A DNA stretch of 64,000 nucleotides, from positions 310,001-374,000 of the forward strand of contig JARUHJ010000003.1 in assembly GCA_029667085.1 (NCBI GenBank), read 5' to 3'. Origin of the DNA: Deltaproteobacteria bacterium IMCC39524. Lineage in GTDB: Bacteria > Desulfobacterota > Desulfuromonadia > Desulfuromonadales > BM103. Shown piece by piece: positions 1-8,143 of the stretch (positions within the stretch are counted from its first letter, which is position 1; every line of letters starts with the position of its first letter). The notes under the pieces were generated by a model, which saw only the letters and a program-made list of their open reading frames with translations, did not search any database and was not told where the DNA came from. The position numbers were made by a program, and so were the translations under genes.

Positions 1-508
1 CGGCGACGCCGGAAAGCACGGTTTGCAAGACCACCCCCAGGGAGCCGAACTGAAGGGCCACAACCGCGGCGAGAATTGATGCGGCGACCATCCGGGATTG
101 ACGTGGATCACGACCGACCAGCTTCTTGTAGATTAAGGGGTAAGCAATGAAAGCGGGGAAGACCCCGAGATTGAAGATGTTGCAGCCGAGCGCAAGCAAT
201 CCGCCATCGGCGAAAAAGAGCGCCTGAATCATCAGCACCGAAGCGATGGTCAGGTATGCGGCAGAGGGACCGAGCAAGATGGCCAGCAGGAGACCGCCGC
301 CGAGATGGCCACTTGATCCGGTTGCCGGGATGGTGAAATTGATCATCTGCGCAGCGAAAACGAAGGCCCCAAGCACACCCATAAGCGGCACCTTGCGATC
401 ATCAAGGTCCTTGCGTACGCGGGCCGAGCAGTAAGCGATGGTTCCGGCGGCGGCCGCCCAGAACGCACCTCCTACGGCAGGGGATACGAGTGCATCTGCC
501 ATGTGCAT
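1..508 (-). CDS. nikM: Nickel/cobalt ECF transporter permease component (NikM/CbiM), 3' end outside window
   Basis: About 169 residues of the N-terminal part of a CbiM/NikM-family membrane protein, the substrate-capture component of an energy-coupling-factor importer for Ni2+ or Co2+. The protein begins MHMADALVSPAVGG, the family hallmark: the N-terminal Met-His-Met segment helps coordinate the metal. It continues with hydrophobic helices and a conserved NFTIPATGSSGHLGGG stretch. The ATG at 508 gives the canonical MHM start. The reading frame runs off the window edge. Substrate choice is inferred: a NikR-type operator upstream (658-684) favours nickel over cobalt, and I saw no cobalamin riboswitch. 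The membrane and ATPase partners would lie beyond base 1. Confidence 0.9.
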   Translation of the reverse strand, partial: MHMADALVSPAVGGAFWAAAAGTIAYCSARVRKDLDDRKVPLMGVLGAFVFAAQMINFTIPATGSSGHLGGGLLLAILLGPSAAYLTIASVLMIQALFFADGGLLALGCNIFNLGVFPAFIAYPLIYKKLVGRDPRQSRMVAASILAAVVALQFGSLGVVLQTVLSGVA

Positions 509-621
509 CGTTGATCTTCCTTTGTCACGCTGTGCTCAATTAAAGCTCACTCGTCAACAGGGTAACGTGAAATCCTGCAGAAAGGCGGGACAGTTGTGCA
601 GTTAATAGGATCAGAGTCATC

Positions 622-650
622 ATTTTATTGTCCGAAAGGGGTTCGGTCAA
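622..650 (-). promoter_or_regulatory. Probable sigma-70 promoter of nikM
   Basis: On the minus strand a -35 TTGACC (645-650) and a -10 TAAAAT (622-627) are separated by 17 bases, about 110 bases upstream of the nikM start. The NikR-like palindrome lies just upstream of this -35. Another TTGACA lies inside the palindrome itself (669-674), but I found no matching -10 at normal spacing for it. Confidence 0.5.
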
Positions 651-657
651 GAGGAAA

Positions 658-684
658 GTGTTACGAATTGTCAAATCGTAACAC
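658..684. promoter_or_regulatory. NikR-type operator
   Basis: Perfect inverted repeat of two 9-base arms, GTGTTACGA and TCGTAACAC, separated by 9 bases. Read as half-sites it is GTGTTAC-N13-GTAACAC, which matches the NikR recognition pattern known from Desulfovibrio and Geobacter relatives (GTGTTAC-N13/14-GTAACAC). It sits between the sprT-like stop codon and nikM, so it probably makes nickel uptake nickel-responsive. A possible degenerate extra half-site, GTAACGT, lies at 562-568. Confidence 0.8.
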
Positions 685-696
685 CGAAAACGCCAG

Positions 697-1233
697 TCAG
701 GGTTTTTGTCTGTCGATAAATTGCAGTGGCGTTTTACAGGCTTTGCAGAGGGCTTGATAGCTGAGACCGATCTTGTTGTGCATGATGCTGGTCAGGCGGT
801 GCTTTCGACAGCTGCAAGCGTAGAGAAAGGGTCTTTGTACGATTCGGGCTGGCGTGGTCCGGTAGCTGTGGCAGCGTTTTGCCTCAAGACCGAAACAGTT
901 GCGCATAATCGCCTGCCACTCTGTGCCGTGCGGCCTTGGCTTTAGTCGTTTTTTTTGCGCCTGCCAGTTGGCGACCAGGTGGGCGACTTCATGGGGTATG
1001 GTCTGAGCCAGATAATCATCCAGATTTTCACCGAGGAGTTTCAGGTTGATGCGCAGACGGGTCGACCCCGTCCTTTCAACGATAGCCTGGCCAGCACAAC
1101 GGCCGCGCAGGGAAAAATCTATCGAGGCTTCCGGTAGTTTGATCGCATAAAAATCCCGCGCTCGCCTTTCGGCGCGGCGGACTGCTGCAAAAGCTTTTTC
1201 CTGAAGCTCTGCTCTGCAATGGTTATCGTGCAT
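697..1233 (-). CDS. SprT-like zinc metalloprotein
   Basis: 178 residues. A SprT-family domain with the zinc-metalloprotease signature HEVAH at residues 81-85 and a downstream PHGTEW motif supplying the third His (102). A C-terminal zinc ribbon uses Cys140, Cys142, Cys163 and Cys166. The length matches E. coli SprT (about 165). Family knowledge: SprT-like domains resemble the protease module of SPRTN, which degrades DNA-protein crosslinks; bacterial SprT has no settled role. The start ATG at 1233 has only a weak ribosome binding site. It lies alone between the alarmone synthetase and the nickel transporter, with no visible terminator other than the operator palindrome. Confidence 0.85.
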   Translation of the reverse strand: MHDNHCRAELQEKAFAAVRRAERRARDFYAIKLPEASIDFSLRGRCAGQAIVERTGSTRLRINLKLLGENLDDYLAQTIPHEVAHLVANWQAQKKRLKPRPHGTEWQAIMRNCFGLEAKRCHSYRTTPARIVQRPFLYACSCRKHRLTSIMHNKIGLSYQALCKACKTPLQFIDRQKP

Positions 1234-1315
1234 GCTAACAACTTAATCGTAAGGGAAAGAGTGTGCGGGCATGATACAGAGGGTCTTTCTTTAAGACAAG
1301 CACTTGAGTTGTGAG

Positions 1316-2551
1316 TCAGGTTTGTTCGCTGCGCAGGGCCTTGATCAGCGCCCTGGCCGGTTGATAGCCGGAATGGATGAGCAGTGCCTTCTCGCAGTCG
1401 GCCAGGGCCAGCTCAAATTGCTGCATATCGTAATGGGTCTGGGCCCGACCGAAGTAGCTGTCGGGACGATTCGGATTGATAATCAGTGCCTGGTCGAAGT
1501 CTTTCAGTGCTTTTTCGTATTTTTTCATAACACGGTAGCAGAGACCACGATTCGCATAGCCCCGGTCACTTTCGGGGTCGTAGCTGATTGCACTAAAAAA
1601 GTCCTTGAGCGCGCGCTGATGACTACCCATAGCAAAGTAGGCCATGCCCCTGTGGTTGTAAACCAAGCCGCGCATTTTGCGTTCCAGTTGCATGCCGAGG
1701 AGTTGACCGTACAGCGCGATTGCGTTTTCGAGGTCATGATTGCTGTGGGCTTTCAAGGCGCGCAGCATGGTTTTTTCCAGGTGGCTGGCCATGCTTGACG
1801 GGATCGGCCCAATGCGAGCCGGTGGTTCTGTTGTCGTGGGATGAGATATGGCTATCAACTCCTGTTCCAGAGCTTCCTTCTCGACGCTGGCACGGCGTTT
1901 TCGACCATGCTGGCGGATCTCTTTCTGGTAGTCCCGAATCTCCTGAAAGATCAGGTCGGAAAGGGTCAGGGTGGCATTCAACGAGGCCAACTTGCGGCGA
2001 ATTGATTGGTTGGGCAAGGAAATATCCGATTTGTAGACCAGCTCATGCTCAACCTCGGCCCAGGCATCCTGAAGAATAGTGCGCAACTGGACTTCACAGA
2101 CTTTACGCACCCCAGGCATGGAACGGCCGGTCTGGGTCGCTTCCATACGCAGGGTCAGATGGACAGAATCATAGCCGAACTCGCGGAAAGAGTGCTTATT
2201 GGCTTTACATTCTGTATCGAGAACTTCAAAGTGGGTGGCAAGCAGGTTGGAAACCGTTTCTATGTCTTCGAGAAAAGGACAGATGATACGCAAGCCGAAG
2301 AAATCATTGATCGTCACCATGCGTCGGCTGTCGTTGGTTTTGTTCTGCTTGCGAAGCTTGTCGAAGTAGGCCTGAAAGCTTTTGATGCGGTACTTGATGG
2401 CCGGAGTGAGACCCTGCGGTTCAAGGATCAGACGAACATCCTGGGCAAGTTGCTGCAATGACGCCTTATAGACCGGTAGCTGCTGGTCGTAAAGAACCTT
2501 CGTACTGCTCCGATCCGGAAGACGGTCATGGCCGGTTGCTGGAGTCTTCAT
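1316..2551 (-). CDS. Small alarmone synthetase (RelA/SpoT domain) fused to C-terminal TPRs
   Basis: 411 residues from the ATG at 2551, preceded by GGAG at good spacing; an upstream in-frame TTG at 2563 is less likely. Residues about 45-210 form a RelA/SpoT (p)ppGpp synthetase domain, with RIKS at 55-58, DFFGLR at 83-88, YDSVHL at 127-132, EVQLRT at 153-158 and EHELVYK at 168-174. No HD hydrolase domain precedes it, so it is a synthetase-only protein. Residues about 270-405 form a run of tetratricopeptide repeats. The predicted activity is pyrophosphate transfer from ATP to GDP or GTP; the TPRs probably bind a partner or regulate activity. Single-gene unit by spacing. Confidence 0.88.
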   Translation of the reverse strand: MKTPATGHDRLPDRSSTKVLYDQQLPVYKASLQQLAQDVRLILEPQGLTPAIKYRIKSFQAYFDKLRKQNKTNDSRRMVTINDFFGLRIICPFLEDIETVSNLLATHFEVLDTECKANKHSFREFGYDSVHLTLRMEATQTGRSMPGVRKVCEVQLRTILQDAWAEVEHELVYKSDISLPNQSIRRKLASLNATLTLSDLIFQEIRDYQKEIRQHGRKRRASVEKEALEQELIAISHPTTTEPPARIGPIPSSMASHLEKTMLRALKAHSNHDLENAIALYGQLLGMQLERKMRGLVYNHRGMAYFAMGSHQRALKDFFSAISYDPESDRGYANRGLCYRVMKKYEKALKDFDQALIINPNRPDSYFGRAQTHYDMQQFELALADCEKALLIHSGYQPARALIKALRSEQT

Positions 2552-2861
2552 ACTGAGCTCCAAAGATCATGGCAAAGTGGGATTTTGTTCTTGTTATAGT
2601 GTAAAGGAAGATATGGCCGAAGCAAGGGAAGCAGAGAAAAGTGTCCTGCATGCCGCACTTTTGTTCTTGTTCATAAGACTCTGCCCATTCGGCGGTGCCT
2701 CTGGCATTCGAATCATGGTTGTCAGCTCTCATGAAAAGGCCAACGGTGTCAGGTTGCAAGGCGTTAAAAAAAGGTACATGATCACACAACTCAGCGATAA
2801 ACCTCTCCACCTGAAATGAACCTTTAATCTCTGAGGTTCTATTTTATGAAGTGTCGAAAAT
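2552..2861. other. Intergenic region without a convincing gene
   Basis: About 310 bases between the alarmone synthetase start and the terminator of the next gene. It should hold the synthetase promoter. Open frames on both strands here lack ribosome binding sites and family character, so none is called. Confidence 0.5.
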
Positions 2862-2891
2862 AGAAAAACGGCCTGTATGCACAGGCCGTTT
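2862..2891 (-). terminator. Intrinsic terminator of the lipoprotein gene
   Basis: Perfect 11-base-pair stem (AAACGGCCTGT and ACAGGCCGTTT) with a 4-base loop, followed on the minus strand by a T-rich run. It lies 40 bases after the stop codon of the upstream minus-strand gene. Confidence 0.85.
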
Positions 2892-2931
2892 GAAAGAATA
2901 CTTGGCGTTCTCTTGTCAGAACGGACGGATG

Positions 2932-3594
2932 TTAGATGATGCCTTTTTCTGTGAGGTCTTTACTGACAGTGTTTACAAAGTCCAGGACCATTTTCTCGAA
3001 GCTCCCCTCAATGACCGTTTCGAGCTGGCCTGACCAGATCATCTCCTCGCTTTCCAGGTCGTACATAACCGATTCAACCGTTGCGATAACAAATTCTGTA
3101 GATGTTGGTGGCTCGTAGACAATGTCGGTTCTTCTGCTGTAGTAGTTACCCCAGTTGTTGTAGTAGCCTCTGTCTCCATAGTAGCCTCCGCCGCCACGCC
3201 TGCCCCCGTAGTAGGGTCCAGAAGAGTAGCCAGATACACGGCCAGGTGACGTCACCGTTTCTTTTCTTGTATCGATCAGTTTGGTCAGGATGACCGAGTC
3301 ACAGCCTTCCGCTTTCATCCTCTGAATAATGGCTTCACGGTCTGCCTCCTGATTATTCGGCAGGTCCTTGTAGCTGGAGAAAGTTTTTATGCCCTGGCTG
3401 GCCAGCTGGCGACCGAAGGTGTCCTCAAAAATCCTCCTGCGGGTCTCATCCTTGGAGATGCCTATTATGTAGACGTTTTTGACTTTCTTGGTGAAAGCCG
3501 GGTCTGACCATGAGCCACTCATTGTGGTGCTGGAACAGGCGGCAAGCAATAATACGACGAGCATCAATCCCATAGTTCGCGTTAAATTACTCAT
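2932..3594 (-). CDS. Lipoprotein, DUF4136-like
   Basis: About 220 residues from the chosen ATG at 3594; ATGs at 3606 and 3639 are alternatives. An N-terminal signal ends in the lipobox LLAAC, so the protein is lipidated at that Cys and tethered in the envelope. After it comes a SGSWSDP segment, then a domain whose pattern (VKNVYIIGISKDETRRRIFED and a later GCDSVILT) resembles DUF4136-type lipoproteins. Between the two halves is a Gly/Tyr/Arg-rich stretch (YYGGRRGGGGYYGDRGYYNN). The function is unknown. It stands alone with its own terminator. Confidence 0.7.
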   Translation of the reverse strand: MSNLTRTMGLMLVVLLLAACSSTTMSGSWSDPAFTKKVKNVYIIGISKDETRRRIFEDTFGRQLASQGIKTFSSYKDLPNNQEADREAIIQRMKAEGCDSVILTKLIDTRKETVTSPGRVSGYSSGPYYGGRRGGGGYYGDRGYYNNWGNYYSRRTDIVYEPPTSTEFVIATVESVMYDLESEEMIWSGQLETVIEGSFEKMVLDFVNTVSKDLTEKGII

Positions 3595-3857
3595 TATCTC
3601 ATTCATCCTTTCAGTTAGAATTCCATATTTATGAAGCATAACAGACTATTGTACGATCTCAAACTTTGTCTATACTGAGGATAACAGGAGGTTTAATGCT
3701 ACTCAAATTTGGCTGTTCCGGATTTCGACTGTTGTCGGTGCCTTCCTTAAGGTAATATTATTTATCGTTATTTCGGCAGCTCAAATGATTCGCTGCTCGG
3801 GGGGCTGCCCCGCACAGAGGCTGCCTGATTATTATTGAAGCCCCTTTGAGGTCGTCA

Positions 3858-4394
3858 ATGCACCAGGAAATCCTAAAGTTCTGGTTTGAAGAGCTTGAAC
3901 CGAAGCAGTGGTGGGTCAAAGCCCCCGAACTGGATCAATTGATCATCGTCCGGTTCTCAGAAATTCATGATCGTGCAGCGCGTTGTGAACTCTCCGGTTG
4001 GCGAAAAAGTGCTTCCGGGCGGCTGGCTGAAATAATAGTCCTGGACCAGTTCTCACGAAACATGTTCCGCGGCTCGCCGTTGTCCTTCGCCTATGACCCT
4101 CTGGCGCTGGCTCTATCACAGGAAGCGATTTCGCTCGGCGCCGATCAATTGTTGAGTCCAGTCGAGAGAAATTTTATCTACATGCCCTTTATGCACAGCG
4201 AGTCGTTGCAAATCCATGAGGAAGCGGTAGAGCTGTTCCGCCGTAATGGTCAGCAGGGGAGTTTCGAATACGAGCTGAAGCACAAGGTGATAATCGAGAG
4301 GTTTGGACGCTACCCCCACCGGAACGAGGTGCTGGGCAGGGTGTCTACGGAAGCAGAGCTTGAATTTTTGCGTCAGCCCGGATCGAGGTTTTAG
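3858..4394 (+). CDS. DUF924 family protein
   Basis: 178 residues from ATG 3858, which follows GAGG by six bases; an in-frame TTG 12 bases upstream is less likely. Family motifs are an early FWF, the DQFSRNMFRG core, a YMPFMHSE helix and the terminal RFGRYPHRN. DUF924 proteins are all-helical, TPR-like and without a defined reaction. The next gene follows after 11 bases, so they are probably co-transcribed. Confidence 0.88.
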   Translation: MHQEILKFWFEELEPKQWWVKAPELDQLIIVRFSEIHDRAARCELSGWRKSASGRLAEIIVLDQFSRNMFRGSPLSFAYDPLALALSQEAISLGADQLLSPVERNFIYMPFMHSESLQIHEEAVELFRRNGQQGSFEYELKHKVIIERFGRYPHRNEVLGRVSTEAELEFLRQPGSRF

Positions 4395-4405
4395 AGGAGG
4401 GCTCA

Positions 4406-4690
4406 ATGGCTGCTTATCTTGTCGGACAGATCAAGGTTAGGAATCAAGGCCTCTGGCAGGAGTATGTGACGGGAGTCCGGGAATCTCTGGCTCCTTTTGA
4501 AGCGAAAATCCTTTTTCGGGGGAAACTTCTAGAAGTCCTTGCCGGTCAGCAGGATAAAGACCTGGTTGTTGTTATCGAATTTTCCAATCAAACTGTTTTG
4601 AATGACTGGTTCACCTCAGAAAAATACCAATCCTTGATTCCCCTGCGCGATGAAGCGGCCAGTGTTGTTATCTCGACTTATCAGACATAA
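4406..4690 (+). CDS. DUF1330 family protein
   Basis: 94 residues, the usual length for DUF1330, a small dimeric alpha+beta-barrel family. Typical features are the AAYLVGQIKV beginning, a central FRGKLLEVL strand and VVIEF followed by WFTSEKYQSL. Ribosome binding site GAGGAGGG precedes the ATG. The reaction is unknown. It lies directly downstream of the DUF924 gene. Confidence 0.85.
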   Translation: MAAYLVGQIKVRNQGLWQEYVTGVRESLAPFEAKILFRGKLLEVLAGQQDKDLVVVIEFSNQTVLNDWFTSEKYQSLIPLRDEAASVVISTYQT

Positions 4691-4798
4691 ATCACTTGGG
4701 ACCGTTGTGAAGAGGCGCTATCCATCCCATTGCCATCGTAGAGGCCTCCGTATTTTATACATGGTTCTGTCATTTCCCCTTATGAGAAGGATCGCTTC

Positions 4799-5653
4799 AT
4801 GACCACTGACCAGGAGCAGGCCAAAAGCTGGATCGAAAAAATTGTCCGTGATTTCTGTTCTTCATCGGCCAACAGCCTGGAGGATGGCACGGGTGAACCC
4901 GCATGGGATGTGCCTCAGTTTGCCTATGCTCGTGGCGATGATCCTCTTTTTAGCCAGTTGAAACATGACATCGGCGAGTTTTACTGGACTCCTGAAGAAG
5001 CTTACAAACTGGTTTATCCCGATGAAGAGATAGTTTCGTCTGTCTTGGCGGTTATCTGCTATATCCTTCCCCAGACCAAAGCGACCCGAGTTGATCAAGC
5101 GTTAGAGACCGAATTCCCCGCCGAGCGATGGGCTCGTTCCCGTTTCCATGGTGAGGACTTTAATTGTACTTTGCGCCTGCACTTGGCCGAACAGTTAACG
5201 CAGGCTGGCTATCCGGCGGTGGCCCCGGAGCGCTTGCCTGGCTTCGATTATCGCCAGAGCGAACGCTTCGGCATTGCCTCCAATTGGTCGGAAAGGCATA
5301 CGGCCTGGGTTGCCGGGCTTGGTACTTTTGGTTTGTCCGATGGTTTGATTACCCGGGTCGGTAAGGCGGTTCGCTTCGGTTCTGTTGTCGTCAAAATGAG
5401 CCTTGAGGCGACACCTCGCCCTTACGCAGGCCACCAGGACTGGTGTCTTTGGTATGCGAAGGGAAGCTGCGGTGTTTGCATGAAACGCTGCCCGGCTAAG
5501 GCAATTACTGTCGATGGCCATGACAAACCGAAATGCTTTGATTATATCCGCAATGTCACCACGCCCTATGTGCGCGACCATTATGGTACCGGTGCCACCC
5601 CTTGTGGTCTTTGCCAGGTTAAGATTCCCTGCGAGGCGCGATCACCTCTTTGA
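4799..5653 (+). CDS. QueG-like 4Fe-4S protein
   Basis: 284 residues, somewhat short for epoxyqueuosine reductase. The middle part resembles the DUF1730/QueG region (RSRFHGEDFNCTLR and SERHTAWVAGLGTFGLSDGLIT). A ferredoxin-type CxxCxxxCP motif (CGVCMKRCP) follows, then further Cys in KCFDY and a final CGLCQVKIPCE. Proteins of this kind without the rest of QueG are common in anaerobes and are not proven queuosine enzymes, so no gene symbol is given. It probably carries two iron-sulfur clusters and acts as a cytosolic redox protein. The ATG at 4799 has AGAAGG upstream. Confidence 0.75.
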   Translation: MTTDQEQAKSWIEKIVRDFCSSSANSLEDGTGEPAWDVPQFAYARGDDPLFSQLKHDIGEFYWTPEEAYKLVYPDEEIVSSVLAVICYILPQTKATRVDQALETEFPAERWARSRFHGEDFNCTLRLHLAEQLTQAGYPAVAPERLPGFDYRQSERFGIASNWSERHTAWVAGLGTFGLSDGLITRVGKAVRFGSVVVKMSLEATPRPYAGHQDWCLWYAKGSCGVCMKRCPAKAITVDGHDKPKCFDYIRNVTTPYVRDHYGTGATPCGLCQVKIPCEARSPL

Positions 5654-5687
5654 CGGTTTCTTAGCCTGACCAGGACAGGAGTTCGGT

Positions 5688-6524
5688 ATGACTCTTTTTC
5701 GCAAACAACTGTTGGGTGGAATCCTTCTGCTTGCCGCTGTACTTCTGCTGCTTGTACCCGTTCCCGGTCAAGCTGAGCCCTTTGACCATGAACATGCCGC
5801 CTGGAGCCTGTTGGTGAAAAACAATGTTCATTGGAATCTCAACCGCACTGCCTCCCAGGTCAATTATGACGGATTTCAGGAAACTCACGATTTTCTGAAG
5901 CGCTATCTCTTCAACATCTCTGCGGTGACGCGTGCCGAGTTCGATACTTTCAGTCGTGAGCAGCAGCTGGCATTCCTCATCAATGCCTACAATGCTTTTA
6001 CCGTCGAACTGATTCTGACCGAATACCCCGAGCTCACATCGATCAAGGAGCTCGGTTCGCTTTTTTCTTCTCCCTGGAAGAGAAAGTTCTTTCACCTGCT
6101 TGGCGAATCACAAAACCTCGATGGTATCGAGCACGACCTGATCCGTGGTTCGGGGCGTTACGATGAGCCCTTGATTCATTTTGCCGTCAACTGTGCCTCC
6201 ATCGGTTGTCCGGCGTTGCTTGATGAGGCTTTCGTGGCCGAGAAGCTTGATCAGCAATTGCTTGAAAGCACAGGGCGGTTCCTTAACGATCGAAACCGCA
6301 ATCGCTTCGATGCCAAAACCGGTACACTTGAAATTTCAAGTATCTTTGACTGGTATGCCGAGGATTTCTCCAAAGGTTGGCGCGGCTACGATTCTCTACA
6401 TGATTTTTTTCGTACGCATGGGGATTGGATTACTGATGATGCGGAGAGTGCTGAAAAGTTGAGAGAGGTTGCGCTACGGATTGAGTTTTTGGATTACGAT
6501 TGGAGTTTGAACACTCTACGCTAA
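5688..6524 (+). CDS. Exported DUF547 protein
   Basis: 278 residues with an N-terminal signal peptide (hydrophobic residues 8-25, likely cut after GQA). The DUF547 core is clear: EQQLAFLINAYNAFTVELIL, then PLIHFAVNCASIGCP and ISSIFDWYAEDF. DUF547 domains are distantly related to cysteine-peptidase or transglutaminase folds, and the Cys pair in VNCASIGCP is conserved, but no reaction is established. It is probably periplasmic. It lies 34 bases after the Fe-S protein gene, so shared transcription is likely. Confidence 0.85.
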   Translation: MTLFRKQLLGGILLLAAVLLLLVPVPGQAEPFDHEHAAWSLLVKNNVHWNLNRTASQVNYDGFQETHDFLKRYLFNISAVTRAEFDTFSREQQLAFLINAYNAFTVELILTEYPELTSIKELGSLFSSPWKRKFFHLLGESQNLDGIEHDLIRGSGRYDEPLIHFAVNCASIGCPALLDEAFVAEKLDQQLLESTGRFLNDRNRNRFDAKTGTLEISSIFDWYAEDFSKGWRGYDSLHDFFRTHGDWITDDAESAEKLREVALRIEFLDYDWSLNTLR

Positions 6525-6619
6525 AAATTTTTATACCTGGCAATCTGAGGCGTTCAAAAGAAACCAGGTGCAGTTATGAAAACCCTCACCTTTTGACCAT
6601 CCCTCCTCACGACAATACA

Positions 6620-6638
6620 TTGACAGCGTTTTTGTCAA
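6620..6638. promoter_or_regulatory. Short inverted repeat upstream of the LuxR-type gene
   Basis: TTGACA and TGTCAA arms separated by 7 bases, about 150 bases upstream of the LuxR-type regulator. It could be a regulator site or part of a promoter; only the symmetry is seen. Confidence 0.25.
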
Positions 6639-6788
6639 CAGCAGTTTGTTCCACTTGCCAGTGTCACCTGGCCTCGTTTCCGATCGGGGTCTCTACTCAA
6701 TTATTTTACAACCTCACTCGGCGGAGAGCGTATTTCCTGTTATTATGTTAAAGAATTGTAATCTCCCCCGGGAGGGTATTAGGAAAAC

Positions 6789-7388
6789 GTGAAGGTCCTT
6801 GTTTCCATCAATAATAAGATTCTCGCCGAGGGAGTAAAGAGTCTCATCGGCGAGAACGTCCCCGAAACACTCATGGGAGACCATTTCTTCGGGCCGACTG
6901 TTGAAGACCCGGACGTTGTTTTGTTCATCTCGCGGGAAGATATTCTCGAATTAAAACAAAACTACATTGAAGCCAAATTTATTTATTTCGATCAGGGGAC
7001 ATGTGACAGCGAACTCTCGTGCCTGCTCTACTGTCACGGTGTTCTCGGCATTATCTCATGCGATCTTGATGTCAACAACTTCTGCAAAGCTCTGAGGAGA
7101 GTTCATCAGGGCGAAGTCTGGCTCTGTCAAAAGCATTTACACCTCTTGCTTGAAAAGGGCCCGTTAATGTCTGGCAGCAAGAGCTTTCACAAATTGAGCG
7201 ACCAGGACAGAAGAATCATTCAGCTGGTTGCCGCAGGTGACTCTAACAAGGAGATTGCCGACAAGCTCTGTTTGAGCCTGCCGACGATCAAGGCCCATCT
7301 CGGCCGCATTTTCAGGACTCTCGGTGTCGAAAATCGCGCTCAACTTGCTGCCCTGGCGACAAAAGGCACTGTCCTTCTTAAGAATTGA
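6789..7388 (+). CDS. LuxR/NarL-type regulator with degenerate receiver
   Basis: 199 residues from a GTG start with AGGA upstream. The C-terminal 60 residues are a LuxR-type helix-turn-helix (LSDQDRRIIQLVAAGDSNKEIAD, then LSLPTIKAHLGRIF). The N-terminal 120 residues have the size and strand pattern of a response-regulator receiver. The usual acidic pair and the phosphoacceptor Asp are missing: the expected site at residues 43-48 reads VVLFIS. It should therefore act without classical phosphorylation, perhaps through a bound ligand or partner. It precedes three exported-protein genes on the same strand, which are candidate targets. Confidence 0.82.
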   Translation: MKVLVSINNKILAEGVKSLIGENVPETLMGDHFFGPTVEDPDVVLFISREDILELKQNYIEAKFIYFDQGTCDSELSCLLYCHGVLGIISCDLDVNNFCKALRRVHQGEVWLCQKHLHLLLEKGPLMSGSKSFHKLSDQDRRIIQLVAAGDSNKEIADKLCLSLPTIKAHLGRIFRTLGVENRAQLAALATKGTVLLKN

Positions 7389-7690
7389 TCCGTTAGACCT
7401 TTGGTTATTTTTCCGCATCATCAGTAGCAATACCTCTGCCTCATTTTTATAACCATCCACATCATTGTTACCCCCCACAGAATCGATACAATCTTAACGT
7501 GAATTAATCCGTTGTGGCCTTAGGAATAACAGGCGACTTCTGTTAGAGCGTCTGATAACTGAATGACCTTCGCTGCCGAGTACGAGGGAAAATGAAGGTT
7601 TGGATCTTTTTTGAGGAGATTGATGGTTTATGCCGAACCAAGAAAATGAACAAACTAACCAGTCGATAAATTGAATAGAGGAGAACCGTG
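7389..7690 (+). other. Intergenic leader of the exported-protein cluster
   Basis: 302 bases without a gene. One inverted repeat is visible, TAACAG (7527-7532) and CTGTTA (7540-7545) with a 7-base spacer, in the position expected for an operator. No terminator with a T-run follows the regulator gene. Confidence 0.4.
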
Positions 7691-8143
7691 ATGAAAAGCA
7701 CACTCAAAGCAATAAAAGTCCTGATGGCTTTCTCTGTGTGTATGTTGCTGATTGTTTGGGCAACACCAACTCAAGCTTTGAATACTGATGATGACCAAGC
7801 ACGAATTTATCTGGCAAGGGGGGGTGGCTCCGGTGGTGGCTCCGGTGGTGGTTCCGGTGGTGGCTCCGGTGGTGGCTCCGGTGGTGACTCCGGTGGTGAC
7901 TCCGGTGGTGGCTCCGGTGGTACTGGAGGCCAGGGAAGTCCTGGTGAGACAGGCGGCTTTGGTAAAGGAGCCATGGAAATGGAGCGCTCACGTACAATGG
8001 AGCAGACACGTGACCAGGGTCAAGTTCAGGACTTAGATCAAGATAGAGATCGAGATCGTGATCGCGACCAGGACAAAGACCAGGATCAGGATAAAGACCA
8101 AGATCAGGACCAGGACCAGGATCGTGACAGGACTCATCAGTAA
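7691..8143 (+). CDS. Exported Gly-Ser-rich protein with Asp/Arg/Gln/Lys repeat tail
   Basis: 150 residues from ATG 7691, which follows GAGGAG at good spacing. Residues 1-30 are a signal peptide (likely cut after TQA). A Gly-Gly-Gly-Ser tract follows (about residues 44-80), encoded by a tandem 12-base unit (ggtggctccggt-like) repeated about nine times with a few Asp variants. The tail, about residues 108-150, alternates Asp with Arg, Gln or Lys (DRDRDRDQDKDQ-type), giving a highly charged, probably disordered segment. I do not recognise a family. The repeats invite length variation by slippage. It is followed on the same strand by two larger exported proteins. Confidence 0.75.
   Translation: MKSTLKAIKVLMAFSVCMLLIVWATPTQALNTDDDQARIYLARGGGSGGGSGGGSGGGSGGGSGGDSGGDSGGGSGGTGGQGSPGETGGFGKGAMEMERSRTMEQTRDQGQVQDLDQDRDRDRDRDQDKDQDQDKDQDQDQDQDRDRTHQ

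Noticed and set aside
2526-2810. Minus-strand open frame of about 94 codons overlapping the alarmone synthetase start
   Set aside because: Starts at GTG without a ribosome binding site, overlaps a convincing gene start and has no family resemblance.
7820-7925. Tandem 12-base repeats as a possible CRISPR array
   Set aside because: Units are contiguous and in frame with a Gly-Ser coding sequence, with no spacers and no cas genes.
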